Shown here: positions 9,429 through 17,549 of the stretch, in pieces
Position numbering within the stretch: position 1 is the first letter of the stretch
Layout: every line of letters begins with the position of its first letter
Source: an uncultured Actinomycetes bacterium
GTDB taxonomy: Bacteria; Actinomycetota; Actinomycetes; Nanopelagicales; Nanopelagicaceae
Direction: 5' to 3'
Assembly (NCBI GenBank): GCA_903878415.1
Contig: CAIRHO010000021.1
Location: forward strand, 1 to 64,000
Length of the DNA: 64,000 nucleotides
The notes under the pieces: model-generated
Seen by the model: the letters and a program-made list of their open reading frames with translations, nothing else
Told to the model about the DNA's origin: nothing
Database searches by the model: none
Translations under genes and position numbers: made by a program

Positions 9429-10934
9429 ATGAGTGAGTCAAAACCAGAGGTTGCTGACGATCTTCCGGAACAACTTCGGATCCGTCGCGAGAAGCGCGAG
9501 AGCCTGCTTTCTCGTGGAATAGCGCCTTATCCAGTCGCAGTTCCTAGAAGTGCATCTCTTTCAGAAATAAGAGAGCGCCATAAAGACTTACCTATAGATG
9601 TCGGGACTGGAATTATTGAAAGCCTTACCGGACGAGTAATTTTTAAACGCGACACCGGGAAATTATGTTTTGCAACTCTTCGCGAAGGCGATGGCACTGA
9701 GTTGCAAGCAATGTTTTCGCTAGACAAAGTCGGCGAAGATTTACTCAATGCATGGAAAGCTGATGTGGATCTAGGAGATTTAGTTAGCGTTACTGGAGAA
9801 ATCATTACCTCCAAACGCGGCGAACTTTCAATTCTTGCCAACAGTTACGCAATGGCATCGAAATCTTTACGGCCATTGCCAGTAGAACATAAACCGCTCT
9901 CTGAAGAAACTCGAGTGCGTATGCGTTATGTAGATTTAATTGTGCGTCCAGAAGCGAGATCAAATGCTCGAACTCGGCCGATAGTAATGAAAGCGCTTCG
10001 CAACTCTTTTGATTCTCGTGGATTTATCGAAGTTGAAACACCAATGTTGCAAGTAATGCATGGTGGCGCTGCAGCTCGCCCTTTTAAAACTAAGAGCAAT
10101 GCATACGATATGGATCTATTTCTGCGGATTGCGCCGGAGTTATTCTTAAAACGTTGCGTTGTTGGTGGATTAGAAAGAGTATTTGAAATAAATCGTAATT
10201 TCCGAAATGAAGGTGCGGACTCGAGCCACTCACCAGAATTTGCGATGATTGAAACCTATGAGGCATATGGGGATTGGAATTCAATTGCAACTTTGACTCG
10301 TGACTTAGTCCAAGATTCAGCAAAAGCAGTTTTTGGAAGCCATGTGGTTAAGCATCATGACGGCACTGAGAACGATTTAGGTGGAAACTGGCGAGAAGTG
10401 GATTTTTATACCGCAATTTCCGAAGGCGTTGGCGACAAAGTAACCGCAGAGACGACTAAAGAAAACTTAAAGAAATACGCTGAAAAAATGGGAATTAAAG
10501 TTGATCCGAAATGGATTACTGGAAAGTTGGCCGAAGAAATATTTGAACATCTATATAAAGGCAAATTAAATATCCCAACTTTCGTAAAAGGTTTTCCAAT
10601 TGATACTTCGCCACTTGTTAGAGCACACCGCGAAATTCCTGGCGTAGCTGAAAAATGGGATTTGTATATTGATGGTTTTGAATTAGCAACGGGATATTCG
10701 GAGTTAATTGATCCAGTTGTGCAACGAGAAAGATTGGTAGAGCAGGCAACGTTAGGCGCATCTGGAGATTTAGAAGCGATGGGTCTAGATGAAGATTTCT
10801 TACGTGCTATGGAATTTGGAATGCCGCCAATGGGCGGAATGGGAATGGGCGTAGATAGATTATTAATGGCGCTAACTGGGTTAGGAATTCGCGAAACAAT
10901 TCTTTTCCCGTTAGTGAAACCAGAAGAGAATTAA
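9429..10934 (+). CDS. lysS: Lysyl-tRNA synthetase (class II)
   Basis: Charges tRNA-Lys with lysine. The 501-residue protein has an N-terminal OB-fold anticodon-binding domain (roughly 55-155) and a class II catalytic core. Motif 2 is seen as F-R-N-E-G-A-D with H-S-P-E-F following, the R-I-A-P-E-L-F-L-K segment precedes it, and motif 3 near the end is G-M-G-M-G-V-D-R. The length fits bacterial LysS without the mycobacterial LysX membrane extension. Only 1 nt separates it from the acetyltransferase gene. Confidence 0.97.
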   Translation: MSESKPEVADDLPEQLRIRREKRESLLSRGIAPYPVAVPRSASLSEIRERHKDLPIDVGTGIIESLTGRVIFKRDTGKLCFATLREGDGTELQAMFSLDKVGEDLLNAWKADVDLGDLVSVTGEIITSKRGELSILANSYAMASKSLRPLPVEHKPLSEETRVRMRYVDLIVRPEARSNARTRPIVMKALRNSFDSRGFIEVETPMLQVMHGGAAARPFKTKSNAYDMDLFLRIAPELFLKRCVVGGLERVFEINRNFRNEGADSSHSPEFAMIETYEAYGDWNSIATLTRDLVQDSAKAVFGSHVVKHHDGTENDLGGNWREVDFYTAISEGVGDKVTAETTKENLKKYAEKMGIKVDPKWITGKLAEEIFEHLYKGKLNIPTFVKGFPIDTSPLVRAHREIPGVAEKWDLYIDGFELATGYSELIDPVVQRERLVEQATLGASGDLEAMGLDEDFLRAMEFGMPPMGGMGMGVDRLLMALTGLGIRETILFPLVKPEEN

Positions 10935-10935
10935 T

Positions 10936-11436
10936 ATGAGCGCCGTATTAATTCGGAATGCGCAGACCGGTGATGTTAAAACCATTCGCAAAATTATTGA
11001 TGATTACGCTTTACAACGCAGGCTGCTCTCAAAAGAGACCGTTACGCTTTTTGAAAGCGTTCAAGAATTTTCGGTAGCCGTTGAAGGCGAAGAAATAGTT
11101 GGATGCGGAGCACTTCATGTTCTCTGGGAAGATTTAGCAGAAGTTCGTACCGTGGCAGTCTTGGAAAGATTGCGCGGAACCGGAGTCGGCCATCAATTAA
11201 TGGAACACATTTTTGATCGAGCTCGGAAAGTCGGCGTTAAGCGATTATTCTGCTTAACATTCGAAACTGAATTTTTTGGGCGACATGGATTTGTTGAAAT
11301 TCAAGGAACGCCGGTAGAACCGGATGTTTACACTCAACTACTTCGATCTTATGACGAAGGTATTGCGGAATTCTTAGATTTAGAGAGCGTTAAACCAAAC
11401 ACCTTGGGCAACACGAGAATGATCAAAGTCCTATAA
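10936..11436 (+). CDS. argA: ArgA-type amino-acid N-acetyltransferase (GNAT)
   Basis: A 166-residue single GNAT domain resembling the short actinobacterial N-acetylglutamate synthases, which acetylate glutamate (or glutamine) with acetyl-CoA to start arginine synthesis. The acetyl-CoA loop is the L-R-G-T-G-V-G segment near 77-83. The E-V-R-T-V-A-V strand before it and the C-L-T-F-E-T-E-F-F-G-R-H-G-F block after it are typical of this subgroup. There is no amino-acid-kinase domain as in E. coli ArgA. It sits where mycobacteria and Streptomyces carry lsr2, between lysS and clpC. The substrate is inferred from family resemblance only. Confidence 0.75.
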   Translation: MSAVLIRNAQTGDVKTIRKIIDDYALQRRLLSKETVTLFESVQEFSVAVEGEEIVGCGALHVLWEDLAEVRTVAVLERLRGTGVGHQLMEHIFDRARKVGVKRLFCLTFETEFFGRHGFVEIQGTPVEPDVYTQLLRSYDEGIAEFLDLESVKPNTLGNTRMIKVL

Positions 11437-11549
11437 AGTTCGAAATTCGAGCCTCGGTTCGGGCATAAATCACTAGATTCTGTGGTTAAACCCAGCAACG
11501 GCCGCAATATACGTCGAATATCTGTATCGCACTGATTCTGCTGGCGCGT

Positions 11550-11555
11550 TAGGCT
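11550..11555 (+). promoter_or_regulatory. Possible -10 box of clpC
   Basis: The 168-nt gap before clpC is one of the longest in the window. TAGGCT at 11550-11555 would start transcription near 11562 and give a leader of about 43 nt with an AGGAG ribosome site. A 9-bp palindrome GGTTAAACC lies at 11484-11492. I do not see a clear ClgR- or CtsR-type operator. The rest of the gap holds nothing I recognise. Confidence 0.3.
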
Positions 11556-11604
11556 AAACCAGTACCCAAGCCGCTTAATCCGCGGACAGTCAGGAGATCG
11601 TCAC

Positions 11605-14118
11605 ATGTTTGAGCGCTTTACCGACAGAGCTCGTCGCGTTGTTGTGCTCGCGCAAGAAGAAGCGCGGATGCTTAATCACAACTACATCGGTACCGAACAT
11701 ATTCTCCTTGGATTGATTCACGAAGGCGAAGGCGTAGCAGCTAAAGGTCTTGAGTCACTTGGTATTTCACTAGAAGCCGTTCGCTCACAAGTTGAAGAGA
11801 TCATCGGTCAAGGACAACAAGCTCCCTCTGGACATATTCCTTTTACACCACGCGCAAAGAAAGTATTAGAACTTTCACTTCGCGAAGCACTACAACTTGG
11901 ACACAACTACATCGGCACCGAACATATTCTGCTCGGTTTAATTCGCGAAGGCGAAGGCGTCGCCGCGCAAGTGCTTGTAAAACTTGGCGCAGATTTAAAT
12001 CGAGTTCGCCAACAAGTCATTCAATTACTTTCTGGTTACCAAGGTAAAGAAGCTGTATCAACTGGCGGCCCAGCAGAAGGCACGCCATCCACTTCCTTAG
12101 TACTTGATCAATTTGGTCGTAACTTGACGCAAGCTGCTCGCGAAGGAAAATTAGATCCAGTAATCGGCCGCGAAAAAGAAATTGAACGTGTAATGCAAGT
12201 TCTTTCACGACGAACTAAGAACAATCCGGTATTAATCGGTGAACCAGGCGTTGGTAAGACTGCGGTAGTTGAAGGTTTAGCGCAAGCAATCGTTAAAAAC
12301 GATATTCCAGAAACCTTAAAAGATAAACAGATTTATTCACTTGATTTAGGTGCGCTTGTAGCGGGCAGCCGTTATCGAGGCGATTTCGAAGAACGTTTGA
12401 AGAAGGTATTAAAGGAAATTCGTACCCGTGGTGACATCATTCTTTTCATCGATGAAATTCACACACTAGTTGGCGCTGGCGCCGCAGAAGGTGCGATTGA
12501 TGCTGCAAGTATTTTGAAGCCAATGTTGGCTCGCGGCGAACTCCAGACAATTGGCGCAACAACTCTTGATGAATACCGCAAACATTTAGAGAAGGATGCT
12601 GCGCTAGAGCGACGTTTCCAACCGATTCAAGTTGCCGAACCTTCACTTGCACACACCATTGAAATTCTTAAAGGACTCCGCGATCGTTACGAATCCCATC
12701 ACAAAGTTTCCATATCCGATGCAGCGTTAGTTTCGGCCGCAACGCTTGCAGATCGCTATGTTGCAGATCGATTCTTGCCGGATAAAGCTATCGATTTGAT
12801 TGATGAAGCTGGTTCCAGACTTCGAATTCGTCGAATGACTGCACCACCTGAGTTACGTGCATTCGATGACAAGATTGCTGAGGCTCGGAAAGAGAAAGAA
12901 TCCGCAATTGATGGTCAAGATTTTGAAAAAGCTGCTGCGCTCCGCGATAAAGAAAAGAATTTAATTTCCGAAAAAGCAGAGCGCGAAAAAGCTTGGAAAG
13001 CTGGCGACCTAGATGTTGTTGCTGTGGTTGATGAAGAGTTAATTGCGGAAGTTCTCTCAACTGCTACTGGAATTCCTGTATTTAAATTAACCGAAGCAGA
13101 AACCGCACGCTTACTGCGCATGGAAGATGAACTTCATCGCCGCGTTATTGGTCAAGACCAAGCAATCAAAGCGCTCTCACAAGCGATTCGGAGAACTCGC
13201 GCTGGACTTAAAGATCCAAAACGTCCGGGCGGATCTTTTATTTTTGCTGGGCCTTCTGGCGTTGGAAAGACCGAACTTTCGCGGACTCTTGCAGCATTCT
13301 TATTTGGCGATGCCGATGCATTAATCCAACTTGATATGTCGGAGTACTCCGAAAAGCACACTGCATCAAGGTTATTTGGCGCACCTCCAGGTTATGTTGG
13401 ATATGACGAAGGTGGTCAATTAACCGAGAAAGTTCGGCGCCGTCCATTCTCTGTTGTGTTATTTGATGAAATCGAAAAAGCACATCCAGATATTTTCAAC
13501 TCACTTTTACAAGTATTGGAAGATGGCCGCTTAACTGACGCCCAAGGTCGAGTTGTTGATTTCAAGAACACCGTAATCATCATGACTACAAACCTTGGAA
13601 CTCGCGATATCTCGAAGAGTCTGGCACTTGGCTTTACTAATGTCTCTGATGTGCTTGGTAACTATGAGCGGATGAAAGCAAAAGTTCAAGACGAACTCAA
13701 GACACACTTCCGTCCAGAGTTCTTAAACCGCATCGATGATGTAATTGTCTTCCATCAATTAAGCGAAAACGAAATTATCCAAATCGTTGATCTAATGATT
13801 GCTAACTTAGAAGATCGCTTGAAGGCGAAAGATATGGGTATTGAACTAACTTCAGCTGCGAAACTTTTGTTAGCTAAACGTGGGTATGACCCAGTTCTTG
13901 GCGCTCGACCACTCCGTCGGACGATTCAACGTGAAATTGAAGATGCGCTCTCCGAAAAGATTCTCTTTGGTGATATCAAAGCCGGTGAAATTATCTTGAT
14001 TGATGTTGCGCCAGCAAAAGAAGGCGAAATAGGCTCAGAAACTTTTACCTTTACCGGAATGCCAAGAGAGCAAATGCCAGATACTCCAGGCGATTTAGCG
14101 GAAGCACCAACCGCCTAA
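11605..14118 (+). CDS. clpC: ATP-dependent Clp protease ATP-binding subunit ClpC
   Basis: Hexameric Hsp100 unfoldase that feeds substrates to ClpP1P2; essential in many Actinobacteria. The 837-residue protein has two N-terminal Clp repeats (about 1-75 and 76-150), AAA-1 with Walker A G-E-P-G-V-G-K-T, a middle coiled domain carrying a UVR-like motif (the [12 protein letters not shown] stretch), AAA-2 with Walker A G-P-S-G-V-G-K-T and an L-G-F tripeptide in A-L-G-F-T-N that is the probable ClpP-docking loop. AGGAG precedes the ATG. It is the last gene of the block before the amino-sugar module. Confidence 0.97.
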   Translation: MFERFTDRARRVVVLAQEEARMLNHNYIGTEHILLGLIHEGEGVAAKGLESLGISLEAVRSQVEEIIGQGQQAPSGHIPFTPRAKKVLELSLREALQLGHNYIGTEHILLGLIREGEGVAAQVLVKLGADLNRVRQQVIQLLSGYQGKEAVSTGGPAEGTPSTSLVLDQFGRNLTQAAREGKLDPVIGREKEIERVMQVLSRRTKNNPVLIGEPGVGKTAVVEGLAQAIVKNDIPETLKDKQIYSLDLGALVAGSRYRGDFEERLKKVLKEIRTRGDIILFIDEIHTLVGAGAAEGAIDAASILKPMLARGELQTIGATTLDEYRKHLEKDAALERRFQPIQVAEPSLAHTIEILKGLRDRYESHHKVSISDAALVSAATLADRYVADRFLPDKAIDLIDEAGSRLRIRRMTAPPELRAFDDKIAEARKEKESAIDGQDFEKAAALRDKEKNLISEKAEREKAWKAGDLDVVAVVDEELIAEVLSTATGIPVFKLTEAETARLLRMEDELHRRVIGQDQAIKALSQAIRRTRAGLKDPKRPGGSFIFAGPSGVGKTELSRTLAAFLFGDADALIQLDMSEYSEKHTASRLFGAPPGYVGYDEGGQLTEKVRRRPFSVVLFDEIEKAHPDIFNSLLQVLEDGRLTDAQGRVVDFKNTVIIMTTNLGTRDISKSLALGFTNVSDVLGNYERMKAKVQDELKTHFRPEFLNRIDDVIVFHQLSENEIIQIVDLMIANLEDRLKAKDMGIELTSAAKLLLAKRGYDPVLGARPLRRTIQREIEDALSEKILFGDIKAGEIILIDVAPAKEGEIGSETFTFTGMPREQMPDTPGDLAEAPTA
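11677..11964 (+). repeat. Internal 63-nt repeat pair encoding the Clp N-domain helices
   Basis: Two 63-nt copies at 11677-11739 and 11902-11964, exactly 225 nt (75 codons) apart, match at 55 of 63 positions by eye. Both encode the [14 protein letters not shown] motif plus the following E-G-E-G-V-A. Seven of the eight mismatches are silent third-base changes (one alters His to Arg). This is the ancient Clp-N duplication. Confidence 0.8.
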
Positions 14119-14140
14119 ACCCCTTTTTACCTAAATACTT

Positions 14141-14168
14141 TTGACTTTTTCTGCAAGGGTATTACTCT
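14141..14168 (+). promoter_or_regulatory. Predicted murQ promoter with overlapping dyad
   Basis: TTGACT (14141-14146) and TACTCT (14163-14168) with a 16-nt spacer form a plausible housekeeping promoter in the clpC-murQ gap. A dyad TACTC-N6-GAGTA at 14163-14178 covers the -10 and the start region and could be an operator. Transcription would begin near 14175, and AGGAAGGA serves as ribosome site for murQ. Confidence 0.5.
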
Positions 14169-14199
14169 TCAATGAGTATTCCGCTTCAGGAAGGACTTA

Positions 14200-15123
14200 A
14201 TGACTAGCGAAAATAGTAATTCTGAATCGAAAATTGGTTCATTACGTACCGAGCAAGTCGATGCGAAGTACCACTTGCTTGATGCAATGTCGGTAACAGA
14301 ATTACTGCAAGCAATGAATGAAAGTGATGCTGAAGTTCCACGTGCCATTGCATTAAAGCTTCCGGAGATAGAAAAAGCAATTGATGGGATTGTCGACCGC
14401 TTATTACAAGGTGGCCGCTTAATTTACTTGGGCGCAGGAACATCTGGGCGACTTGGCGTTTTAGACGCAGCTGAATGTGGCCCGACATTCTCAGTTAGCG
14501 AAGATCAAGTTCTTGCTTTCATTGCTGGCGGAGATCAAGCTCTACGTTTTCCGGCAGAAGGTGTTGAAGATGATCCAACAGCTGGTGCAACAGATTTGAA
14601 ATTAAAAAACGTTTCCCAACTAGATGCGGTTGTCGGAATTGCAGCAAGCGGGCGTACCCCTTATGTGATTGGTGCGCTGCAATTAGCAAAAGAAGTTGGC
14701 GCATTAACTATTGGCTTAACTGGTAACCCAAACTCTGAAATCTCAAAAATTGTTGATCATCCAATTGAAATTGATTCCGGACCAGAGCTACTCGCAGGAT
14801 CTACTAGATTAAAATCTGGAACGGCTCAAAAATTAGTTCTAAACATGATTTCAACTATAGCGATGGTAAGACTTGGCAAGACTTATGGAAATCTCATGGT
14901 TGATCTCCAAGTTACAAACGAGAAGTTACAAGATCGCGCACTTCGAATAATTGAAAAAGCTACCGGAGCGGTTCGCGCGGAATCTACGAGAGCGCTAAAA
15001 GAAGCAAACCACGAAGTGAAAGTTGCAATCTTGATGCTCCTTTTAAATTTGGATGCAAAGGCTGCTCGAGAGCGATTGCTGGCATCTTCAAATCGGATCC
15101 GAGAAGCGCTCGGAACCGAATAA
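14200..15123 (+). CDS. murQ: N-acetylmuramic acid 6-phosphate etherase
   Basis: Removes the D-lactyl ether from MurNAc-6-phosphate, giving GlcNAc-6-phosphate and lactate, the defining step of MurNAc catabolism. The 307-residue protein has the SIS fold with the signature G-A-G-T-S-G-R-L-G (78-86), Glu92 in the D-A-A-E-C-G-P-T-F stretch corresponding to the catalytic acid/base, and the second conserved acidic segment E-G-V-E-D at about 120-124. The C-terminal helical part has the usual family length. It opens a same-strand module with an RpiR regulator, ABC uptake genes and a sugar kinase, which fixes the pathway as uptake or recycling of a cell-wall sugar. Confidence 0.95.
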   Translation: MTSENSNSESKIGSLRTEQVDAKYHLLDAMSVTELLQAMNESDAEVPRAIALKLPEIEKAIDGIVDRLLQGGRLIYLGAGTSGRLGVLDAAECGPTFSVSEDQVLAFIAGGDQALRFPAEGVEDDPTAGATDLKLKNVSQLDAVVGIAASGRTPYVIGALQLAKEVGALTIGLTGNPNSEISKIVDHPIEIDSGPELLAGSTRLKSGTAQKLVLNMISTIAMVRLGKTYGNLMVDLQVTNEKLQDRALRIIEKATGAVRAESTRALKEANHEVKVAILMLLLNLDAKAARERLLASSNRIREALGTE

Positions 15124-15149
15124 CTCCTTTAAAATTACTGGATTTAGGC

Positions 15150-15176
15150 TTGACCTAATAGCGTTAAGGCTATAAT
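15150..15176 (+). promoter_or_regulatory. Predicted promoter of regulator-binding protein transcript
   Basis: TTGACC (15150-15155) and a perfect TATAAT (15171-15176), spaced 15 nt, lie upstream of the RpiR-type regulator gene. The spacer is short of the optimum, but both boxes are the best matches in the window. The transcript would carry the regulator and the sugar-binding protein. Confidence 0.6.
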
Positions 15177-15184
15177 TTTCACCA

Positions 15185-15199
15185 AGCAAAGCTTTTGCT
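15185..15199. promoter_or_regulatory. Candidate operator downstream of the TATAAT box
   Basis: A perfect 6-bp dyad, AGCAAA-GCT-TTTGCT, begins 9 nt after the TATAAT box, so a bound repressor would block the start or early elongation. It is flanked by two direct copies of TTTTCACC (15176-15183 and 15209-15216), 33 nt apart. The encoded RpiR-type regulator just downstream is the obvious candidate ligand-responsive repressor, but binding is inferred. Confidence 0.4.
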
Positions 15200-15226
15200 G
15201 AATTTTATTTTCACCGGGGGTATCTG

Positions 15227-16195
15227 ATGGTCGCCACATCTACACCGCTCCGGGTGGTCGGGAAAAACTATCGTGACGTTTTAGGCGAAATTAAAAACTC
15301 ATTTTCATCTTTCCATGCGAGCGAAATTTCAATTGCAAATGCCGTAATTGAAAATTCTGATCAAGTTTCTGAGATGAACATCTCCCAACTTGCTGCATTT
15401 AGTAAAACATCAGTTGCATCTGTTGTCCGGTTTAGTAAAACTCTAGGCTTTAAGGGTTTTCCAGAATTTAGAATGGCGCTAGTTAGCGACCTAAGTCGAA
15501 TTCAACATTTAGGTATTGAAGAGTCAGAGTTAGATGGCGGCATCACCTCTACAGACACTTCGGCCGACATCATTCGAAAGATTGCTCACGCTGATTCGCG
15601 CGCAATTCAAACTACAACCGAACGATTAGATTTACAAGTCTTTGAAAAAACTCTTACGCTTTGGGAAAATGCAAAAACTATTGGGATAATCGGATTAGCT
15701 TCCAGCGGATTTGTAGCAATGGACTTACAACTTAAGTTAAATAGATTAGGAAAACATGCAGTTGCTTGGCGCGATGCACATTCAGCCCTAACTTCGCTAG
15801 CGCTATTAAAAGAAGGCGACGTTTTAGTCGCTATAAGTCACAGCGGGACAACTTTAGATGTAGTTGATGTCATGACCGAGTTTAAAAAACGAGGCATTAA
15901 TTTAGTTTTAATTACAAATGCACTTAGAAGTCCAGCTTGCGCGCTAACAGAATTTGTTTTACATACTTCCGCACGGGAAACCACCTTCCGAAGCGGTGCT
16001 ACTGCGAGTCGAATCGCACAATTAACGGTGGTTGACTGTCTCTGTGTTGCGTTAGCACAGAGAAACTGGAGTGGTACCAAGGCTGCTCTAGATCAATCTA
16101 GGGCGGCTGTGGGAATCCGTTCTGGAAAGAAGCTGAGTGATATCGAGGGATTTCATTCAACTTCTAAACCATCCCGCTCTCGAGGAGGAAAATAA
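15227..16195 (+). CDS. MurR/RpiR-family transcriptional regulator
   Basis: A 322-residue regulator with an RpiR-type helix-turn-helix in roughly residues 10-90 (the N-I-S-Q-L-A-A-F-S-K-T-S-V-A-S-V-V-R-F segment is the recognition region) and a SIS sugar-phosphate domain in about 130-270, with G-L-A-S-S-G-F and I-S-H-S-G-T-T loops. RpiR proteins sense phosphosugars, here most likely MurNAc-6-P or GlcNAc-6-P because murQ and a kinase flank it. A GGGGG ribosome site precedes the ATG. The stop abuts the GTG of the binding-protein gene with zero gap. The C-terminal 40 residues are basic and Ser-rich. Confidence 0.88.
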   Translation: MVATSTPLRVVGKNYRDVLGEIKNSFSSFHASEISIANAVIENSDQVSEMNISQLAAFSKTSVASVVRFSKTLGFKGFPEFRMALVSDLSRIQHLGIEESELDGGITSTDTSADIIRKIAHADSRAIQTTTERLDLQVFEKTLTLWENAKTIGIIGLASSGFVAMDLQLKLNRLGKHAVAWRDAHSALTSLALLKEGDVLVAISHSGTTLDVVDVMTEFKKRGINLVLITNALRSPACALTEFVLHTSARETTFRSGATASRIAQLTVVDCLCVALAQRNWSGTKAALDQSRAAVGIRSGKKLSDIEGFHSTSKPSRSRGGK

Positions 16196-17476
16196 GTGAT
16201 TAAAACTAAAAGCCGGTTACGCGGTTTAATGGCTGCAGTTTTCGCAACTGCTGCGATTGTCGTACCTATTACAGCTTCACCTGCGAATGCAGCAACAGAA
16301 ATTACCTTCTGGAGCTGGCGTCCAGAGGATAAAGTTTTCTACGAAGCAGAAGCTGCAAAATTTCTAGCAGCAACTGGTATCTCCGTAAAATTCACACCTT
16401 ATGTAGCAACTGATTACAACGCACTTCTTTCAACTGCGCTTACTGCAGGAAAAGGACCAGATGTAATGCAGATGCGTGCATACGGTGGCATGTCAAACCT
16501 TTCTGATGCTGGCTATTTCATGCCACTAACATCGAAAGATATTCCAGCACTTGCCAAGATTCCAGCAGGAACTCTTGCCGGAGCACAGGGATATACCAGC
16601 AAGCTTCAATATGGGTTGCCATATGCAACTTCAGTTCTTGGAGTTATGTATAACCCAGATCTACTAAAAAAGGCTGGTGTTAAAGCACTGCCAACTACTT
16701 GGTCATCATTTTTTGCTGCAATGGATAAAGTTAAAGCAGCCGGAATTTTGCCTTTGGGTAATGGCAGTGGATATGCACCTGGAATGGAACAACTCTGGGG
16801 TGCAGTAGGACCAACTTTCTACGGCGGTAATGATTTCTATAAGAATATTGTTGCTGGTAACAAAACTTTCACAGATAAGAATTTTGTAGCTTCACTTCAA
16901 GCTGTGAAAGATCTAGTTGCGTACTTCCCAACTGGCCATGCTGGTTTGGACTACAACACTGCTCGTGGACTTTTTGCTAACGAAAAAGCTGCGTTCTATA
17001 TCGGCGGAAACTATGAAATTTCATATTTCCGTTCGCTAAACCCATCACTTAACGTTGGTTGGATGCCTGCTCCTGCAGCAGCAGCTGGAACTCCACGTTA
17101 TGTAACTAACTGGGCTGACGGCGGCTTTGCAATTAATGCAAAGACCACTAACAAGGCAGCAGCAATTAAATTCATGAACTTCCTTTCAAGCAAGGCATTC
17201 ATGCAAGATGCTGCCGATTCACTTGGTTGGATCTCCACAATTTCAGGCGTAAAAGTCACCGATCCAGCTGTTGTCAGTATGGTTCGTGCGATTCCATCAT
17301 CTGGAACTCCATTCTTAACTCTTGTTGGTTTCCGCTACGGCGCACCAACATCTTCATCCATCATGCAACCTGGATTCCAGAAAGTTGCAGCTGGTACTCA
17401 AACCGCGGCTGAACTAGCTGCGGCTATCCAAGCTGGTGTTGCAACTTGGTATGTACCACTTAAAGGCAAAGCATAA
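16196..17476 (+). CDS. Extracellular sugar-binding protein of ABC transporter
   Basis: Family 1 solute-binding protein (426 residues) that would deliver an amino sugar or cell-wall saccharide to the permeases encoded next. A Sec signal peptide spans about 1-32 (basic start, hydrophobic core, A-N-A cleavage motif); the mature part begins with T-E-I-T-F-W-S-W, the usual first strand of MalE-like proteins. No lipobox cysteine is present, unusual for a monoderm binding protein. The GTG start directly follows the regulator stop, with GAGGAGG as ribosome site. A strong hairpin sits after the stop, which should give more binding protein than permease. The ligand is inferred from murQ and the kinase. 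Confidence 0.88.
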   Translation: MIKTKSRLRGLMAAVFATAAIVVPITASPANAATEITFWSWRPEDKVFYEAEAAKFLAATGISVKFTPYVATDYNALLSTALTAGKGPDVMQMRAYGGMSNLSDAGYFMPLTSKDIPALAKIPAGTLAGAQGYTSKLQYGLPYATSVLGVMYNPDLLKKAGVKALPTTWSSFFAAMDKVKAAGILPLGNGSGYAPGMEQLWGAVGPTFYGGNDFYKNIVAGNKTFTDKNFVASLQAVKDLVAYFPTGHAGLDYNTARGLFANEKAAFYIGGNYEISYFRSLNPSLNVGWMPAPAAAAGTPRYVTNWADGGFAINAKTTNKAAAIKFMNFLSSKAFMQDAADSLGWISTISGVKVTDPAVVSMVRAIPSSGTPFLTLVGFRYGAPTSSSIMQPGFQKVAAGTQTAAELAAAIQAGVATWYVPLKGKA

Positions 17477-17486
17477 ATAAGTAAAA

Positions 17487-17526
17487 ATAAGGCGCAGAGA
17501 GAAATCTCTGCGCCTTATCAATTTTT
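17487..17526 (+). terminator. Intra-operon intrinsic terminator/attenuator
   Basis: A perfect 14-bp stem (17487-17500 with 17505-17518) closed by a GAAA tetraloop is followed by a T-tract at 17522-17526. It lies between the binding-protein gene and the first permease gene. The opposite strand also has a T-rich stretch next to the stem, so it could act both ways. A partial terminator here would set binding-protein excess over permease and also stabilise the upstream mRNA. It is the only convincing intrinsic terminator I found in the window. Confidence 0.85.
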
Positions 17527-17549
17527 CGCAAGGCAAAAAGAGATGAGCA

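Noticed and set aside
11441-11466. Weak hairpin after the ArgA-type gene as terminator
   Set aside because: Short, mismatched stem and no T-tract.
14163-14178. TACTC-N6-GAGTA dyad as a proven MurR operator
   Set aside because: It differs from the dyad at the regulator's own promoter, so a common regulator cannot be claimed.
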